Notes: a model not told the origin generated them from the sequence alone. DNA of 64,000 nucleotides from JABIBT01 sp964481835 (GCA_964481835.1 CAYZTT010000001.1:48283-112282), one strand, 5' to 3'; counted from the stretch's first letter, positions 23,661 to 33,010 are shown. Numbers and translations: made by a program.

Positions 23661-25846
23661 TCTTCTGGATAAATTTCCTCTAAAATATTTTTTATATCTT
23701 GTGCTTTTTTAGATCCTATTTTTTCTACTTTTTCTAGCCTTTTTATACTTGCATTACTAAGCTTCTTTATTGTTTTAAATTCTTTTAAGAGGGATTTAGC
23801 TAATGAAGGGCCTATCCCCGGAAATGATTCAACAATGAATTCTTGTTGCTCCATTGTCGTCATTGGCATTTTATTTGTTCGTATAGAAATCTCCTTCTCA
23901 GAATGATTTTGCTCCCTTTGTGCGATTGATTTCACTAATTCTGCAGTATCCTGTGAGTCTTTAGTTCTTATTATTGGAATTTGGAAGGATGTAACGATTG
24001 TGGCAAGCATACCTCTAATTGCGTTTGGATGTACATTTCTTACAGAATAAAGGTCTTCTTCCCCCTCCAGGATTATTATTGGATTTTCAAAGTTATTTTT
24101 TAAATCTTTTAATTGTGTGAATATCCTCCTATCTATTATGGAGTTGACGAAATCAGGAACGGTCTTTCTTTCTATCCCTATTTTGTCTGAGAGGATTATA
24201 TCTGCGGTTGCTAAGGTTTGTATTTTTACGTCCATTCCAGTTTCTAAGAGTCTTTTTGATAGGTTCGAACCTTTTTCTCTAGTATCAACAAGTACTTTCA
24301 ATTTGGTTTCTTTTTTTATGTAATCCTTAAGTGTTGGTTCTTTCTTTTCTAATTTTATTCCATCTTTAAGGGTCGTTAGAATTCTATGCATTCTTTTTTC
24401 TTTATTTATAGCGACCCAATGATATGCTTCATCACGAGTATTTTTAGTCATTAGCACGATGGCCCTTCCTTCTTTATGCCTTGCTGTCCTCCCTCTCCTT
24501 TGAATAGATCTTATGGCCGAGGGGATAGGTTCGTAGAAGATCACTAATTCCACATTAGGTATATCCAAACCTTCTTCTCCAATAGAAGTAGAGATTAAAC
24601 AATTATATATTCCTGATTCGAATTGGCTAAGAATCTCTATTTGCTCTTTTTGGGTTAATCCTGTTCCTGATTTTTTGGCCTGTCCTACAAATAGTTTAGC
24701 GTTTATATTTTCCATAGAGTTTAATTCTTTCTCAATTTCTTTAGCAGAATCTCGATATTGATTAAAAATTATAATTTTTGAATGAGGGCATTTACTTATC
24801 TCTTGCTTTACTATTTTTTTTAGCTCCAACAGTTTTGGGTGTTTTACCTTTTTTTCTTCTAGTATTTTTGCTTTTACGAAAGCAGACTTTATGTTTAAGT
24901 CTGAAGCTAAGTTTTTTACTGCTTTAGTTTTAGTATCCTTATAGAGTGTATCTAGATATTTTTTTAATGCGGAAACTCCTTGAGTCTCTAGCATTTCTAT
25001 GGAGTGGTTTATTTTTATTGCCTCTGCAGATGTGGATATAGATCTAAATACCTGGAAATCTTTTTCCCCTCGTGCGATTCTTCCCTGTAATGAGGATTGA
25101 ATTATCAATAGTTCTTTTTTTGAAGTACTATTATTGTTCCTTACGAATCCCATTTGGGAAAGGGATTGCAATCTTTGTTTTAAAGCAGCATCAAGAAAAT
25201 CCTTTATATCTTTCAATTCTTTTGGAAAATCTAATTTTATCCAATTAATATTGAGATCTTGTATGTATTGCTTTACATCTGGGTCCTCATCAGTTCTTAC
25301 TTCTATTTTCTTTACGTAGAGGTTCTTTATTATCTCTGAGATCGTATCCTTATCTGATCCAGGGGATGCAGTAAGTCCAATTATCCTTTCAACTTTAGAA
25401 TTCTTATGGTATTGTTTTGCAATCCAGGAATAAGCGTAATCTTTTACTGCCCGATGGGCTTCATCAATTACAAGTAATGAGACGGTTGAATAATCTATTG
25501 AGCTATTTATTATATCATTCTCTATTGTTTGGGGCGTACTTATTATTATCTTGGAACCTTTCCATAGTTCTGCTCTCTTTTTTGGGGAGACCGTTCCTGT
25601 AAAGAGGTTTATTTCATTAATATTGGTCTCTACCTTAAATTCATTGAATATTTGGTTTGCTAGTGGCTTCGTGGGGGTTAAGAAAAGAATTTTTGATTCT
25701 GGATATTTTTTTAATCTGTTTACTGCTGCCATTATAGCAATCTTTGTTTTCCCCATTCCAGTTGGGAGAACTACTAGAGTATTATCCTGATTGCAGCTTT
25801 CCAGGATAGTTTCTTGATATAGTCTTGGTTGGAAGTTTATATCCAT
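23657..25846 (-). CDS. hef: Hef-like helicase-nuclease (XPF/FANCM family)
   Basis: 729 aa. An N-terminal SF2 helicase with PTGMGKT (about 34-40), DEAH (about 132-135), SAT-like TASPGSD and the RRGRTAR motif VI, then an XPF-type nuclease with IERKTVPDF (ERKxxxD, about 560-570) and a C-terminal double helix-hairpin-helix (about 665-729, FPGIGPSLAKSLL). Archaeal Hef processes stalled replication forks and branched DNA. The start lies about 24 nt from a TTTATAAATT box, so a leaderless transcript is likely. Complete, with no missing catalytic residues. Confidence 0.96.
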   Translation of the reverse strand: MDINFQPRLYQETILESCNQDNTLVVLPTGMGKTKIAIMAAVNRLKKYPESKILFLTPTKPLANQIFNEFKVETNINEINLFTGTVSPKKRAELWKGSKIIISTPQTIENDIINSSIDYSTVSLLVIDEAHRAVKDYAYSWIAKQYHKNSKVERIIGLTASPGSDKDTISEIIKNLYVKKIEVRTDEDPDVKQYIQDLNINWIKLDFPKELKDIKDFLDAALKQRLQSLSQMGFVRNNNSTSKKELLIIQSSLQGRIARGEKDFQVFRSISTSAEAIKINHSIEMLETQGVSALKKYLDTLYKDTKTKAVKNLASDLNIKSAFVKAKILEEKKVKHPKLLELKKIVKQEISKCPHSKIIIFNQYRDSAKEIEKELNSMENINAKLFVGQAKKSGTGLTQKEQIEILSQFESGIYNCLISTSIGEEGLDIPNVELVIFYEPIPSAIRSIQRRGRTARHKEGRAIVLMTKNTRDEAYHWVAINKEKRMHRILTTLKDGIKLEKKEPTLKDYIKKETKLKVLVDTREKGSNLSKRLLETGMDVKIQTLATADIILSDKIGIERKTVPDFVNSIIDRRIFTQLKDLKNNFENPIIILEGEEDLYSVRNVHPNAIRGMLATIVTSFQIPIIRTKDSQDTAELVKSIAQREQNHSEKEISIRTNKMPMTTMEQQEFIVESFPGIGPSLAKSLLKEFKTIKKLSNASIKRLEKVEKIGSKKAQDIKNILEEIYPED

Positions 25847-25930
25847 CTTTTCTTGAATTCTATTTTGTTTATAAATTGTCTTCCTGTGCGTGACAAGAAA
25901 GTTTAAATAGATTGTTTTGTTTATTTCTTT

Positions 25931-26206
25931 ATGTTAGTTAAGATATTGAGTGTGGTTGATATTCTAACAGCAATCTTTTTGTATGTATTTTTGAATACAG
26001 GGGAATATAAATCCATTTTGCTTCTTTTTGTAGGGCTGATTTTATTGAAATCTGTTTTTTCTTTAAAGAATATATTTAGCTACTTGGATTTGGGTTCAGC
26101 TATAGGGATTTTATTTATAATTTATGGATCAACTAACTTTTTGTGGTGGGTTCCTTTTGGATGGTTGTTCATTAAAGGACTTTTTTCTTTAATCAGTTCT
26201 GTATAG
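25931..26206 (+). CDS. Small polytopic membrane protein
   Basis: 91 aa with three to four closely spaced hydrophobic helices (about 5-22, 28-45, 51-68, 72-90) and few charges. No family was recognised. It is transcribed divergently from hef, with a TATA box (AGTTTAAATAG) about 25 nt before the ATG, fitting a leaderless mRNA. It overlaps the end of the convergent gene at 26189 by 18 bp. Confidence 0.68.
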   Translation: MLVKILSVVDILTAIFLYVFLNTGEYKSILLLFVGLILLKSVFSLKNIFSYLDLGSAIGILFIIYGSTNFLWWVPFGWLFIKGLFSLISSV

Positions 26207-26932
26207 ATAGATGAGTAAAATTATTATTGCAGCAAGTATTGCTAAGACCATTGTTGCAATTGTTGGCAATACGTTGATTAAGAGCAAACTTGCTATAGTA
26301 AATATTAAACCGAATAAGTAGAGTGGGAGTGAGCCAAATAATATTTTTGTCCCATCTAGTTTTGAAAGAGGGAGAAATGAATAAATGGCAATCAATCTTG
26401 AAATTTCTATTAGGGAACTAAATGCATTGAGGGGAGTTAATACCAATGCGAGCAATAAACACGCAAATGGTCCTGCAAGATGTATTCTTGCGATCTCAAA
26501 ATCAGTTAGATGGGGGTATCTTTTACCCGTTCTGCTTGAACTAACTTCTTCTACGTTAACATGCGCTATTGCCGCCAATCGAATTAATCCGTTAGAGAAT
26601 AATGCAAATAGTACGGGGAGTAATACACCTGTTTTTATTGATTTGAATCCTAATTTTAACTTTGCAATCTTTGATTTTTTTGTTAACCAATATTGCTCTA
26701 TGCCCCAAACTTTTATTGTAGACCTTGCCCCATGTAGTTTCGCAACATTTTTTGATGCTATTAGGTAGATTGAATAGACTATTACTGCCAGGATAGATGC
26801 CCTGAACCAATTTTGTAATCCTACTGTTAGAGAGAATGCATCTCCATATCCCCATTGAGTAAATGAGATTATGAAACCCATGACTAGCGATGCCCCAATC
26901 AAGGATCCCAGTTCTTTTTTATTTATGCCCAT
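26189..26932 (-). CDS. Degenerate site-2-protease-like (M50) membrane protein
   Basis: 247 aa, about six TM helices. It resembles archaeal M50 proteins: the AGPFACLLLAL segment (about 153-163) corresponds to the conserved AGP-x-xN helix, and LPLSKLDGTKILFG (about 190-203) is the LDG motif with its Asp retained. The HExxH zinc-binding helix that should precede them is missing; the region reads LIASKNVAKLHGAR instead. It is thus predicted catalytically dead, perhaps a scaffold. Its first codons overlap the traB gene's end by 14 bp. Confidence 0.7.
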   Translation of the reverse strand: MGINKKELGSLIGASLVMGFIISFTQWGYGDAFSLTVGLQNWFRASILAVIVYSIYLIASKNVAKLHGARSTIKVWGIEQYWLTKKSKIAKLKLGFKSIKTGVLLPVLFALFSNGLIRLAAIAHVNVEEVSSSRTGKRYPHLTDFEIARIHLAGPFACLLLALVLTPLNAFSSLIEISRLIAIYSFLPLSKLDGTKILFGSLPLYLFGLIFTIASLLLINVLPTIATMVLAILAAIIILLIYLYRTD

Positions 26933-27581
26933 CTTTTATTAATCTCTCAACTTCTTTTTTATGCCCTGCGCCTATGATTGCCAGTATTTTCTTACCTTCT
27001 TTCTCTTTTTTCAATTTATTTAAGTTTTTTGCAAGTATTTTGTTTCTATCCCCTATTAGGGCCTTGTATATTGCAGGATATCTTATTTTTACAGCATCAA
27101 GTATACTTTCAATGAATTCTTCTTTTGGAACTTTAGTTAAATCTATTTGGATTTTCTTTTTCTGCATAAATGGTGCTCTTAAGATGTCAAAGAAGACCCT
27201 TGATTTTTCTCTAAATGGGATTTTTGATAGATTATGGATTGTTAACTTTATATTTTGATCAATTAGGGCAATTTCTTTTTTATTTTCTCTTGCTAGCTTT
27301 ATTGCAGTAAGCATTTCGGTGCCGGGTTTTATTTTTACTTTTTCCCCTAACTTTTTTTCAATGTATCCAAGTATCAATGTGAGGAGAAAACCTTTGATTC
27401 CGAAGAATTGGACCTCTTTTGTAAAACTTCTCTTTTGTTTTTTAGTTAATAGGGCTTGGAATCTCAAGGGATCTAATTCTAGAGCTATGATATCTGGATC
27501 GAATTCTTTAAAAGTTGCTTTAACTTCTTTTATACTCTCAATTGAGATATGGGAGGTCCCTAGAACGTATATATTGGACAT
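26919..27581 (-). CDS. TraB/PrgY-family protein
   Basis: 220 aa. Motifs of the TraB/GumN superfamily are GTSHIS at 8-13, ELDPLR at about 36-41 and GAGHKKEV near the end (about 206-213), which together form the putative active site. In bacteria, members such as TraB and PrgY restrict pheromone activity and may act as proteases; the archaeal function is unknown. It lacks the C-terminal TM helices of longer TraB proteins. It is followed by the M50-like gene with a 14-bp overlap, so the two may act together. Confidence 0.87.
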   Translation of the reverse strand: MSNIYVLGTSHISIESIKEVKATFKEFDPDIIALELDPLRFQALLTKKQKRSFTKEVQFFGIKGFLLTLILGYIEKKLGEKVKIKPGTEMLTAIKLARENKKEIALIDQNIKLTIHNLSKIPFREKSRVFFDILRAPFMQKKKIQIDLTKVPKEEFIESILDAVKIRYPAIYKALIGDRNKILAKNLNKLKKEKEGKKILAIIGAGHKKEVERLIKDGHK

Positions 27582-27646
27582 AGGAAGGATAAATTTATAA
27601 AGTTTAAAAGACTTCTCTTTTTATTCTCTAGGAAAGGAGGTTAAAA

Positions 27647-27916
27647 ATGTTAAAAACTAAAAAATTAAGCGATGTGTTCAGTGTAGAAGTTTTTACAGAC
27701 TCAGGTGAATATTTTGGCGATGTTGAAGAATCAATCTTGACTAATAATAAGATTTTTGGCTGGAGAGTTAGAGCAACTAAGAAATCATATTTGACAAAGA
27801 TTTTAGGAGGAGCTAAAGGAGTTATTGTTCCACATCAACTTGTAAAATCTATTGGGGATGTTATGATAATTAGTAAAGCAGCTATCCCAAAAGTAGATGA
27901 CGAGGATATGGAATAA
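27647..27916 (+). CDS. PRC-barrel domain protein (copy 2)
   Basis: 89 aa, a single PRC-barrel (about 8-80), similar in design to the 11596-11859 product: a VFTDSGEYFGDVEES strand pair near the N-terminus and an IVPHQLVKSIGDVMII strand pair near the end. An unusually strong Shine-Dalgarno GGAGG (27636-27640) sits 6 nt before the ATG, while most genes here appear leaderless, so this gene has a 5' leader and perhaps high translation. A division role is possible by analogy with CdpB proteins, inferred only. Confidence 0.87.
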   Translation: MLKTKKLSDVFSVEVFTDSGEYFGDVEESILTNNKIFGWRVRATKKSYLTKILGGAKGVIVPHQLVKSIGDVMIISKAAIPKVDDEDME

Positions 27917-27951
27917 AAAGATTTAAATACTCAAAACTTTATTTTTTTCAT

Positions 27952-28503
27952 ATGGCATCGACACTAGGAAATACATTAGACTTTTTGAAAGATTTTGGCT
28001 TCTTTGATGTTGTAGTTCCTTTCTTATTGTTTTTTGCAATTATTTTTGCATTTTTAGAAAAGACAAGTATACTCGGGAAGAGTAAATCTAATGTTAATTT
28101 GATTGTTGCTTTGTCCATTTCCTTACTAGTTGTTGCTACAAATAAAGCTGTAAACTTTATATCTACAGTTATACCTAATATGGTGTTAGTATTAGTGTTG
28201 TTGGTCTTATTTGTTATGATCACTGGAGTATTTTTCAAAGAAGGAGATTTTGAATTCTACCAGGAACATAAGGTATGGTTTGGAATCTTTATGGTTATAC
28301 TATTTATTTTGACTATTGGGTTTGTATTGCAGGCATGGCCTGTTGATGGGGATGTCACATTACTTGAACAAATGTGGGATGCTGTTGTTTCTGGCTCTTC
28401 AGGGGAAGTTGTTGGGGGCATTATCCTGGTAGCATTCATTATTGGGGCAATTATCTTGGTCATGAATTCATCTAGAAATGGTAATGATGAAGACGGAGGA
28501 TAG
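27952..28503 (+). CDS. Polytopic membrane protein, paralogous triplet member A
   Basis: 183 aa with four TM helices (about 18-36, 47-66, 73-92, 105-124) and one near the C-terminus (about 150-170). The N-terminal FGFF-x-x-x-VPFL-x-x-F-x-I-x-FA-x-LEKT-x-x-LG block is shared closely with member B and more loosely with member C. No database-type family was recognised. It opens the plus-strand part of the presumed filament locus. Just upstream is AT-rich sequence with a TATA-like ATTTAAATAC. Confidence 0.72.
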   Translation: MASTLGNTLDFLKDFGFFDVVVPFLLFFAIIFAFLEKTSILGKSKSNVNLIVALSISLLVVATNKAVNFISTVIPNMVLVLVLLVLFVMITGVFFKEGDFEFYQEHKVWFGIFMVILFILTIGFVLQAWPVDGDVTLLEQMWDAVVSGSSGEVVGGIILVAFIIGAIILVMNSSRNGNDEDGG

Positions 28504-28506
28504 ATA

Positions 28507-29043
28507 TTGGTCTTTGACTTATATACATTTTTTGGATCGCTTTCACAATTTGGGTTCTTTCAATATGCAGTTCCTTTTTTGATTGCCTTTATGATTCTTT
28601 TTGCTATTCTAGAGAAGACTAATGTTTTGGGTAGCAACTCTACATTACATGGGATTTTAGCAATCTTATTGTCTTTATCTTTGATGACTAATGATCGGTT
28701 GTTAGAATATATGAACTCTTATTTATCTAATCTAACCTTGGCTATAATATTTTTAGCAATAATGGCATTGATTCTGATGTTTGCACTGGGGATAGAAAAT
28801 AGGTGGCTAAAATTCTTTGTAGTTATCTTTGCTATATTTGCAGTCTTATGGGCCCTGGTTGAAGCTAGTTGGTTTAGCCCCTATGGGAATACATATCTGA
28901 ATGTCCAAGATTATTTATTATATCTGGGTCCTCAAATTGAACAGTTATTGTTTTGGGGGATGTTTATTGTTCTGGCTGTTTTAGGTTGGACCGCGGTTCG
29001 CAGAGGAAATAATAATCAACAACAGAGGCAAGGAGGAGGCTAA
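28507..29043 (+). CDS. Polytopic membrane protein, paralogous triplet member B
   Basis: 178 aa from TTG 28507, 3 bp after member A's stop. Four to five TM helices. The first 60 residues match member A best (FGFF, VPFLIAF, ILEKTNVLG, then a Leu-rich helix). The C-terminus is a Gln/Arg/Gly-rich cytoplasmic tail (NNNQQQRQGGG type). The gene ends exactly where member C's ATG begins (29043), so the three are one coupled transcript. Confidence 0.72.
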   Translation: MVFDLYTFFGSLSQFGFFQYAVPFLIAFMILFAILEKTNVLGSNSTLHGILAILLSLSLMTNDRLLEYMNSYLSNLTLAIIFLAIMALILMFALGIENRWLKFFVVIFAIFAVLWALVEASWFSPYGNTYLNVQDYLLYLGPQIEQLLFWGMFIVLAVLGWTAVRRGNNNQQQRQGGG

Positions 29044-29564
29044 TGGCTACTTTGCTTGATGCTGGATTAATTGAAATTTTTGTTCCCCTTGCTACTATAC
29101 TTTTTGTTTTCTTAATTTGTTATGCAATATTACAACAATCTAAGATTTTAGGGGGAAAGAGTATAACAGATTTTTTTATTGCTTTAATGGTAGGAATATT
29201 GGTCTTTTTCAGTAGTGCTGCAGTAGAATTGACACAATTTATGGCGGTGTGGTTGGTTGTTGTTTTGATAATAGTTATCTTTTTAGTATTGACTGTTTCA
29301 TTTTTTAAAGAACATGATAATGAATCTAAATCTTTAGGGTTCCCTCCGGATTTGGATATTAAAGGAATTATTTTTTGGGCTCTGATTATTGTCTTAGCAG
29401 TTGGGTTGACACAGGTATTCGGCCCAGTTTTGACGCCTTATGCGGCAGGTGCAGATCCAAATAGGGTAATTTTGAGAACATTATTTCATCCAAGATTAAT
29501 TGGGGCAGTAATATTATTGATAGTTATAGCTAACCTTGCAAAATTATTAAAACACCAAAGTTAA
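29043..29564 (+). CDS. Polytopic membrane protein, paralogous triplet member C
   Basis: 173 aa with the same topology as members A and B: an FVPL-x-x-I-x-F-x-F-x-x-CYAILQQSKILG block, a Leu/Val-rich second helix, a pair of central helices, an FFKE turn shared with member A, and a final helix before a short basic tail (LLKHQS). Divergence from A and B is greater than that between A and B. It is the last plus-strand gene before the minus-strand coiled-coil pair; its stop lies 1 bp from the convergent gene's end. Confidence 0.72.
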   Translation: MATLLDAGLIEIFVPLATILFVFLICYAILQQSKILGGKSITDFFIALMVGILVFFSSAAVELTQFMAVWLVVVLIIVIFLVLTVSFFKEHDNESKSLGFPPDLDIKGIIFWALIIVLAVGLTQVFGPVLTPYAAGADPNRVILRTLFHPRLIGAVILLIVIANLAKLLKHQS

Positions 29565-29565
29565 A

Positions 29566-30264
29566 TTATTTTTTCTTGGTTCTTGTGGCCCTTTTCTTTG
29601 TAGCTAATTTTGCTGATACCTTTTCAAGATCTTTTACACTTTTTGTTAAGGGAGCCAAGATTTTTTCTAATACTTTTTCAAGAGCTTTCATTTCCGTTCC
29701 TAAATGGATAATCCCTTCAGAGTATTCTGAAACTTTGCCAATTAGAGCGTTTTGTAGATCATCAAACTTTTGTTGGGTTCTTATCAACTCTTGTTTTACA
29801 CTTTCAAGTTCCATGTCTGTTTTTTGTTTCCATTGGGTAACATCTCCAACGTCCCTTACCATTTCACTCCATTTTTCTTTTATGATAGATTCCGCTATTT
29901 CTTCGATTGCATCATAACTTGCCCTTTCTAACGGTTCGGGAGCAAAAGTTGAAGAAGGATCTTCAGGAGCAGTATATGTTGGTTGCTGATAGTCTTGTTG
30001 TGGCATTGGTTCTTCTTGAGATCCGCTGGGGGCAGGAGCATTCATCAGAGCCAATGGAACATCATTGCCCACTGGTGCTTGCTCTGGGAGACCCATGTTT
30101 GAGATTTCATTCTTAACTGCTACTTGGTCCATCGCACTTGCTATTTGCTCATGTTTGTAGCCCAAGTTTTGTAAATTAGAAATAATTTCTTGATTTCCTA
30201 GGCCTTGCTTTTGCATATCTAATACTTTTTCAGTTGGGATTTCTTTATTTTTTTGACCTAACAT
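29566..30264 (-). CDS. Coiled-coil protein with UBA-like N-terminus
   Basis: 232 aa. Residues 8-45 look like a small helical UBA-type module (VLDMQKQGLGNQEIISNL, LGYKHEQIASAM). A Pro/Gln/Glu linker follows (about 60-110), then a long coiled coil (about 115-215) and a basic tail. No ArlC/D/E signature could be recognised. Its start overlaps the end of the next upstream gene by 20 bp, and the pair is transcribed away from the secretion ATPase gene, so it is probably a cytoplasmic accessory factor of the filament machine. Confidence 0.68.
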   Translation of the reverse strand: MLGQKNKEIPTEKVLDMQKQGLGNQEIISNLQNLGYKHEQIASAMDQVAVKNEISNMGLPEQAPVGNDVPLALMNAPAPSGSQEEPMPQQDYQQPTYTAPEDPSSTFAPEPLERASYDAIEEIAESIIKEKWSEMVRDVGDVTQWKQKTDMELESVKQELIRTQQKFDDLQNALIGKVSEYSEGIIHLGTEMKALEKVLEKILAPLTKSVKDLEKVSAKLATKKRATRTKKK

Positions 30265-30625
30265 TCTTCAACCTCTTTTCGATTAATTCATTCACTTCAT
30301 CTTCAGTCATTAGCTTTAATGGATTCCACATATTAATATACTTTTCTAAAACTTTTACCTCATCTTTCCTTGCCAATAATTGAAGTTCTTTGAGAATATT
30401 TTTAGTTGCATTCTTCAGAGAATTTATGGCATCTTTTATCTCTACCATATCTTCTTCTATAGTTTTTACGTTAACTTTAGTTCCTTTATAGTGATCTAGC
30501 ATATTTTGGTTTATGACTAGCATCCGCTCTCTGGTGAGATTATATTTTCCTTCTAGAATCCTTATCCGTGTATTTAGTTCGTTAACTACCGAATATGAAT
30601 CCTGCATTTGGTCTCTTCCATCCAT
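30245..30625 (-). CDS. Coiled-coil protein, divergent from secretion ATPase
   Basis: 126 aa, almost entirely coiled coil (about 10-90) followed by a segment N-P-L-K-L-M-T-E-D-E-V-N-E-L-I-E-K-R-L (about 99-117), a helix preceded by a Pro. This ending occurs in regulators that dock on membrane ATPases but was not assigned to ArlC/D/E. It is transcribed divergently from the FlaI-like ATPase, with 93 bp between the starts, and overlaps the 29566 gene by 20 bp. Likely an assembly factor; function inferred from position only. Confidence 0.65.
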   Translation of the reverse strand: MDGRDQMQDSYSVVNELNTRIRILEGKYNLTRERMLVINQNMLDHYKGTKVNVKTIEEDMVEIKDAINSLKNATKNILKELQLLARKDEVKVLEKYINMWNPLKLMTEDEVNELIEKRLKNVRSKK

Positions 30626-30718
30626 TTTAAAATCGAAAGTATTTTAATTTAGTTAAGTTAATTAAGATAGTTGAGGTAAAGCATAATAAAAGTTATGTTG
30701 TTTTATTAGAGTGGTAAT

Positions 30719-33010
30719 ATGGTTTTGACAAAAAAACAACTAGGTCCAGGGGATTACGAAATCATTGAAGAGGGCCAGCAGCAGGTACTTAGAATCAATT
30801 ATTTGGGAGTTTCTTTCCCGCCATCTATTGAACATAGCAAAGCCTGTATGGATGATGTTGTTGAGAAATTAATGCAAACTCCATCAGTTAGCAGAATCCT
30901 CCTTTCTGCAGATAGAAATTATATTTATGATGAAGGTCAGACACAATTATTGAGAGAGGTAGCAAATCTTTACGTATTTTTAACAAGGCAAAAAAAGGTT
31001 CTTAGTGGAGGAGGATTTAGTATTGAATACCTATCTAGAAACCCTAGCAAACTTGCTAGTGTGCAGTATATTGTTAGTAATCTATTGAAGAATGATCCAA
31101 TCGGAGCCTATGTTGAATTAAAGAGAATGATCCGGGAGCATAAAATATTAGTTAGCAAGATTAAAAATCCTGAAAGGGCAAAGATGGAGAATTCTTATTT
31201 GAGATCCTTGACTGATATCCTCGGCATGGTTTCTAAGTTAAGGGTTGTTGAAATGGTCAAGGATAGCTTAGAAGGGTATGTCATTGGCGATAGATCTATA
31301 TATGTTAATACATTCAGGCCGGTTATCAGCCCTAATTTTATGTTAACTAGGTTAATGGCACAGATTCCCGTTGATGCCTATGAATTGGATAGCTATAATC
31401 TGGATGAGGAAACAAATGTTTCTGTTTTTTCTTTGAAGAATGATGTAAAAAATTATTATCATTTAATGCCCCCTGAATTTAATTTAGAGGATGACAAAAT
31501 TGAACTTATTAATCTGGCAAGGAATATCTTGGCTGAGCATCAGCCTGAAGAGAAAGAATTTACTGAGCCGGATAAGATGAGGAAGACGTTTCATAATATT
31601 GGCAGAGATTTATTGGTTGAGATTGCACAGACTCAAGGAATGGAGGTTGATTTGGATGAAGCCAACCGGTTGGCAGAGATTTTAGTTAGATACACAGTGG
31701 GCTTCGGTTTATTGGAGGTATTATTGAAAGATCCCAAGATACAAGATATTGTAATTAATGGTCCAATCGGGCAAACACCAATTTATATTGTTCACCAAGA
31801 CTATGATGATTGTGTTACCAATATAATTCCGAGTGGTGTCGATGGTGAGGGGTGGGCCACACGATTTAGAATGATTTCTGGAAGGCCGCTGGATGAAGCC
31901 AATCCGGTTTTGGATACTGAGTTAATTGCTCCCGGAGGAAGGGCGAGAGTTGCAATTATTGGGAACCCTTTAAACCCTGTTGGATTGGGTTATGCTTTGA
32001 GGAGACATAGGGATAAACCGTGGACTTTGCCCCTGTTCATAGATAATAAGACTATTAATCCTCTTGGCGCGGGACTGTTAAGTTTCTTAATTGATGGCTC
32101 TAGGAGCCTTTTAGTTGGAGGTACTAGGAGCTCTGGTAAATCTTCCTTACTCGGAAGTTTTATGGTAGAGATCATGAGAAAGTTTAGGATAATTACTGTA
32201 GAGGATACTCTGGAACTGCCGGTAAAATCTATGCGGGAGCTAGGATATAATATTCAGCCAATGAAAGTTAGGGCTGCTTTATCTGCGGGGGGAACAGAGA
32301 TGGCTGCAGATGAAGGAATTAGAACAAGTTTAAGATTAGGAGATAGCAGTTTGATAGTTGGAGAGGTTAGAAGTAAGGAGGCTTTAGCACTTTATGAGGC
32401 AATGCGGGTAGGGGCATTGGCAAATGTTGTTGCTGGAACAATTCATGGCGGAAGCCCTTACTCGATTTATGATAGGGTTGTGAATGATCTTGGAGTTCCA
32501 AGAACAAGTTTCAAAGCTACAGACATAGTTGTAATAGTAAATCCAATTAAATCTCCAGACGGACTGCATAAAATTCGGAGAGTATTAAGTATCACTGAAG
32601 TTCGGAAGCAATGGGAGAATGATCCTTTAAGAGAGGGTGGCTTTGTTGAGTTGATGAAGTACAATGCGGAGACCGATATGTTAGAACCCACAGATAATTT
32701 AATAAACGGAGATTCTGAAGTTATAAAAGACATAGCAGCAAGTGTTAAAGAGTGGGCAGGAAACTGGGATGCTGTTTGGGATAACATACAATTAAGGGCA
32801 GATTTGAAAGGAGCTTTAGTTGATTACTCCAAAAAACAAAAGAGGCCCGAATTATTGGAGGCAGAATTTGTGATTAAAGCCAATGATGCGTTCCATAAAA
32901 TATCAGATACTATCCTGGAAAAGGACGGAAAATTAGATAGTAAGAAAATATTATTTAGATGGACTGATTGGTTAAAAAAAGAGGCAAAGAATTATGCAAC
33001 ATATTCCTAA
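30719..33010 (+). CDS. Type IV filament/secretion ATPase (FlaI/TadA/VirB11-like)
   Basis: 763 aa, longer than FlaI (about 550) by roughly 200 residues at the ends. An N-terminal domain of about 330 residues precedes the ATPase core: Walker A GGTRSSGKSS (about 467-476, Lys474), an ITVEDTLELP Asp/Glu box, Walker B region SLIVGEVRSKEA and the His box AGTIHGG. A C-terminal extension of about 100 residues follows. It would power assembly of the pilin-like proteins. The next gene overlaps by 17 bp and encodes the platform protein. The core is complete, so it should hydrolyse ATP. Confidence 0.92.
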   Translation: MVLTKKQLGPGDYEIIEEGQQQVLRINYLGVSFPPSIEHSKACMDDVVEKLMQTPSVSRILLSADRNYIYDEGQTQLLREVANLYVFLTRQKKVLSGGGFSIEYLSRNPSKLASVQYIVSNLLKNDPIGAYVELKRMIREHKILVSKIKNPERAKMENSYLRSLTDILGMVSKLRVVEMVKDSLEGYVIGDRSIYVNTFRPVISPNFMLTRLMAQIPVDAYELDSYNLDEETNVSVFSLKNDVKNYYHLMPPEFNLEDDKIELINLARNILAEHQPEEKEFTEPDKMRKTFHNIGRDLLVEIAQTQGMEVDLDEANRLAEILVRYTVGFGLLEVLLKDPKIQDIVINGPIGQTPIYIVHQDYDDCVTNIIPSGVDGEGWATRFRMISGRPLDEANPVLDTELIAPGGRARVAIIGNPLNPVGLGYALRRHRDKPWTLPLFIDNKTINPLGAGLLSFLIDGSRSLLVGGTRSSGKSSLLGSFMVEIMRKFRIITVEDTLELPVKSMRELGYNIQPMKVRAALSAGGTEMAADEGIRTSLRLGDSSLIVGEVRSKEALALYEAMRVGALANVVAGTIHGGSPYSIYDRVVNDLGVPRTSFKATDIVVIVNPIKSPDGLHKIRRVLSITEVRKQWENDPLREGGFVELMKYNAETDMLEPTDNLINGDSEVIKDIAASVKEWAGNWDAVWDNIQLRADLKGALVDYSKKQKRPELLEAEFVIKANDAFHKISDTILEKDGKLDSKKILFRWTDWLKKEAKNYATYS

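Noticed and set aside
29566..30625. Assignment of the coiled-coil pair as ArlC/D/E
   Set aside because: No FlaCE or FlaD signature could be aligned by eye; only position supports a link to the ATPase.
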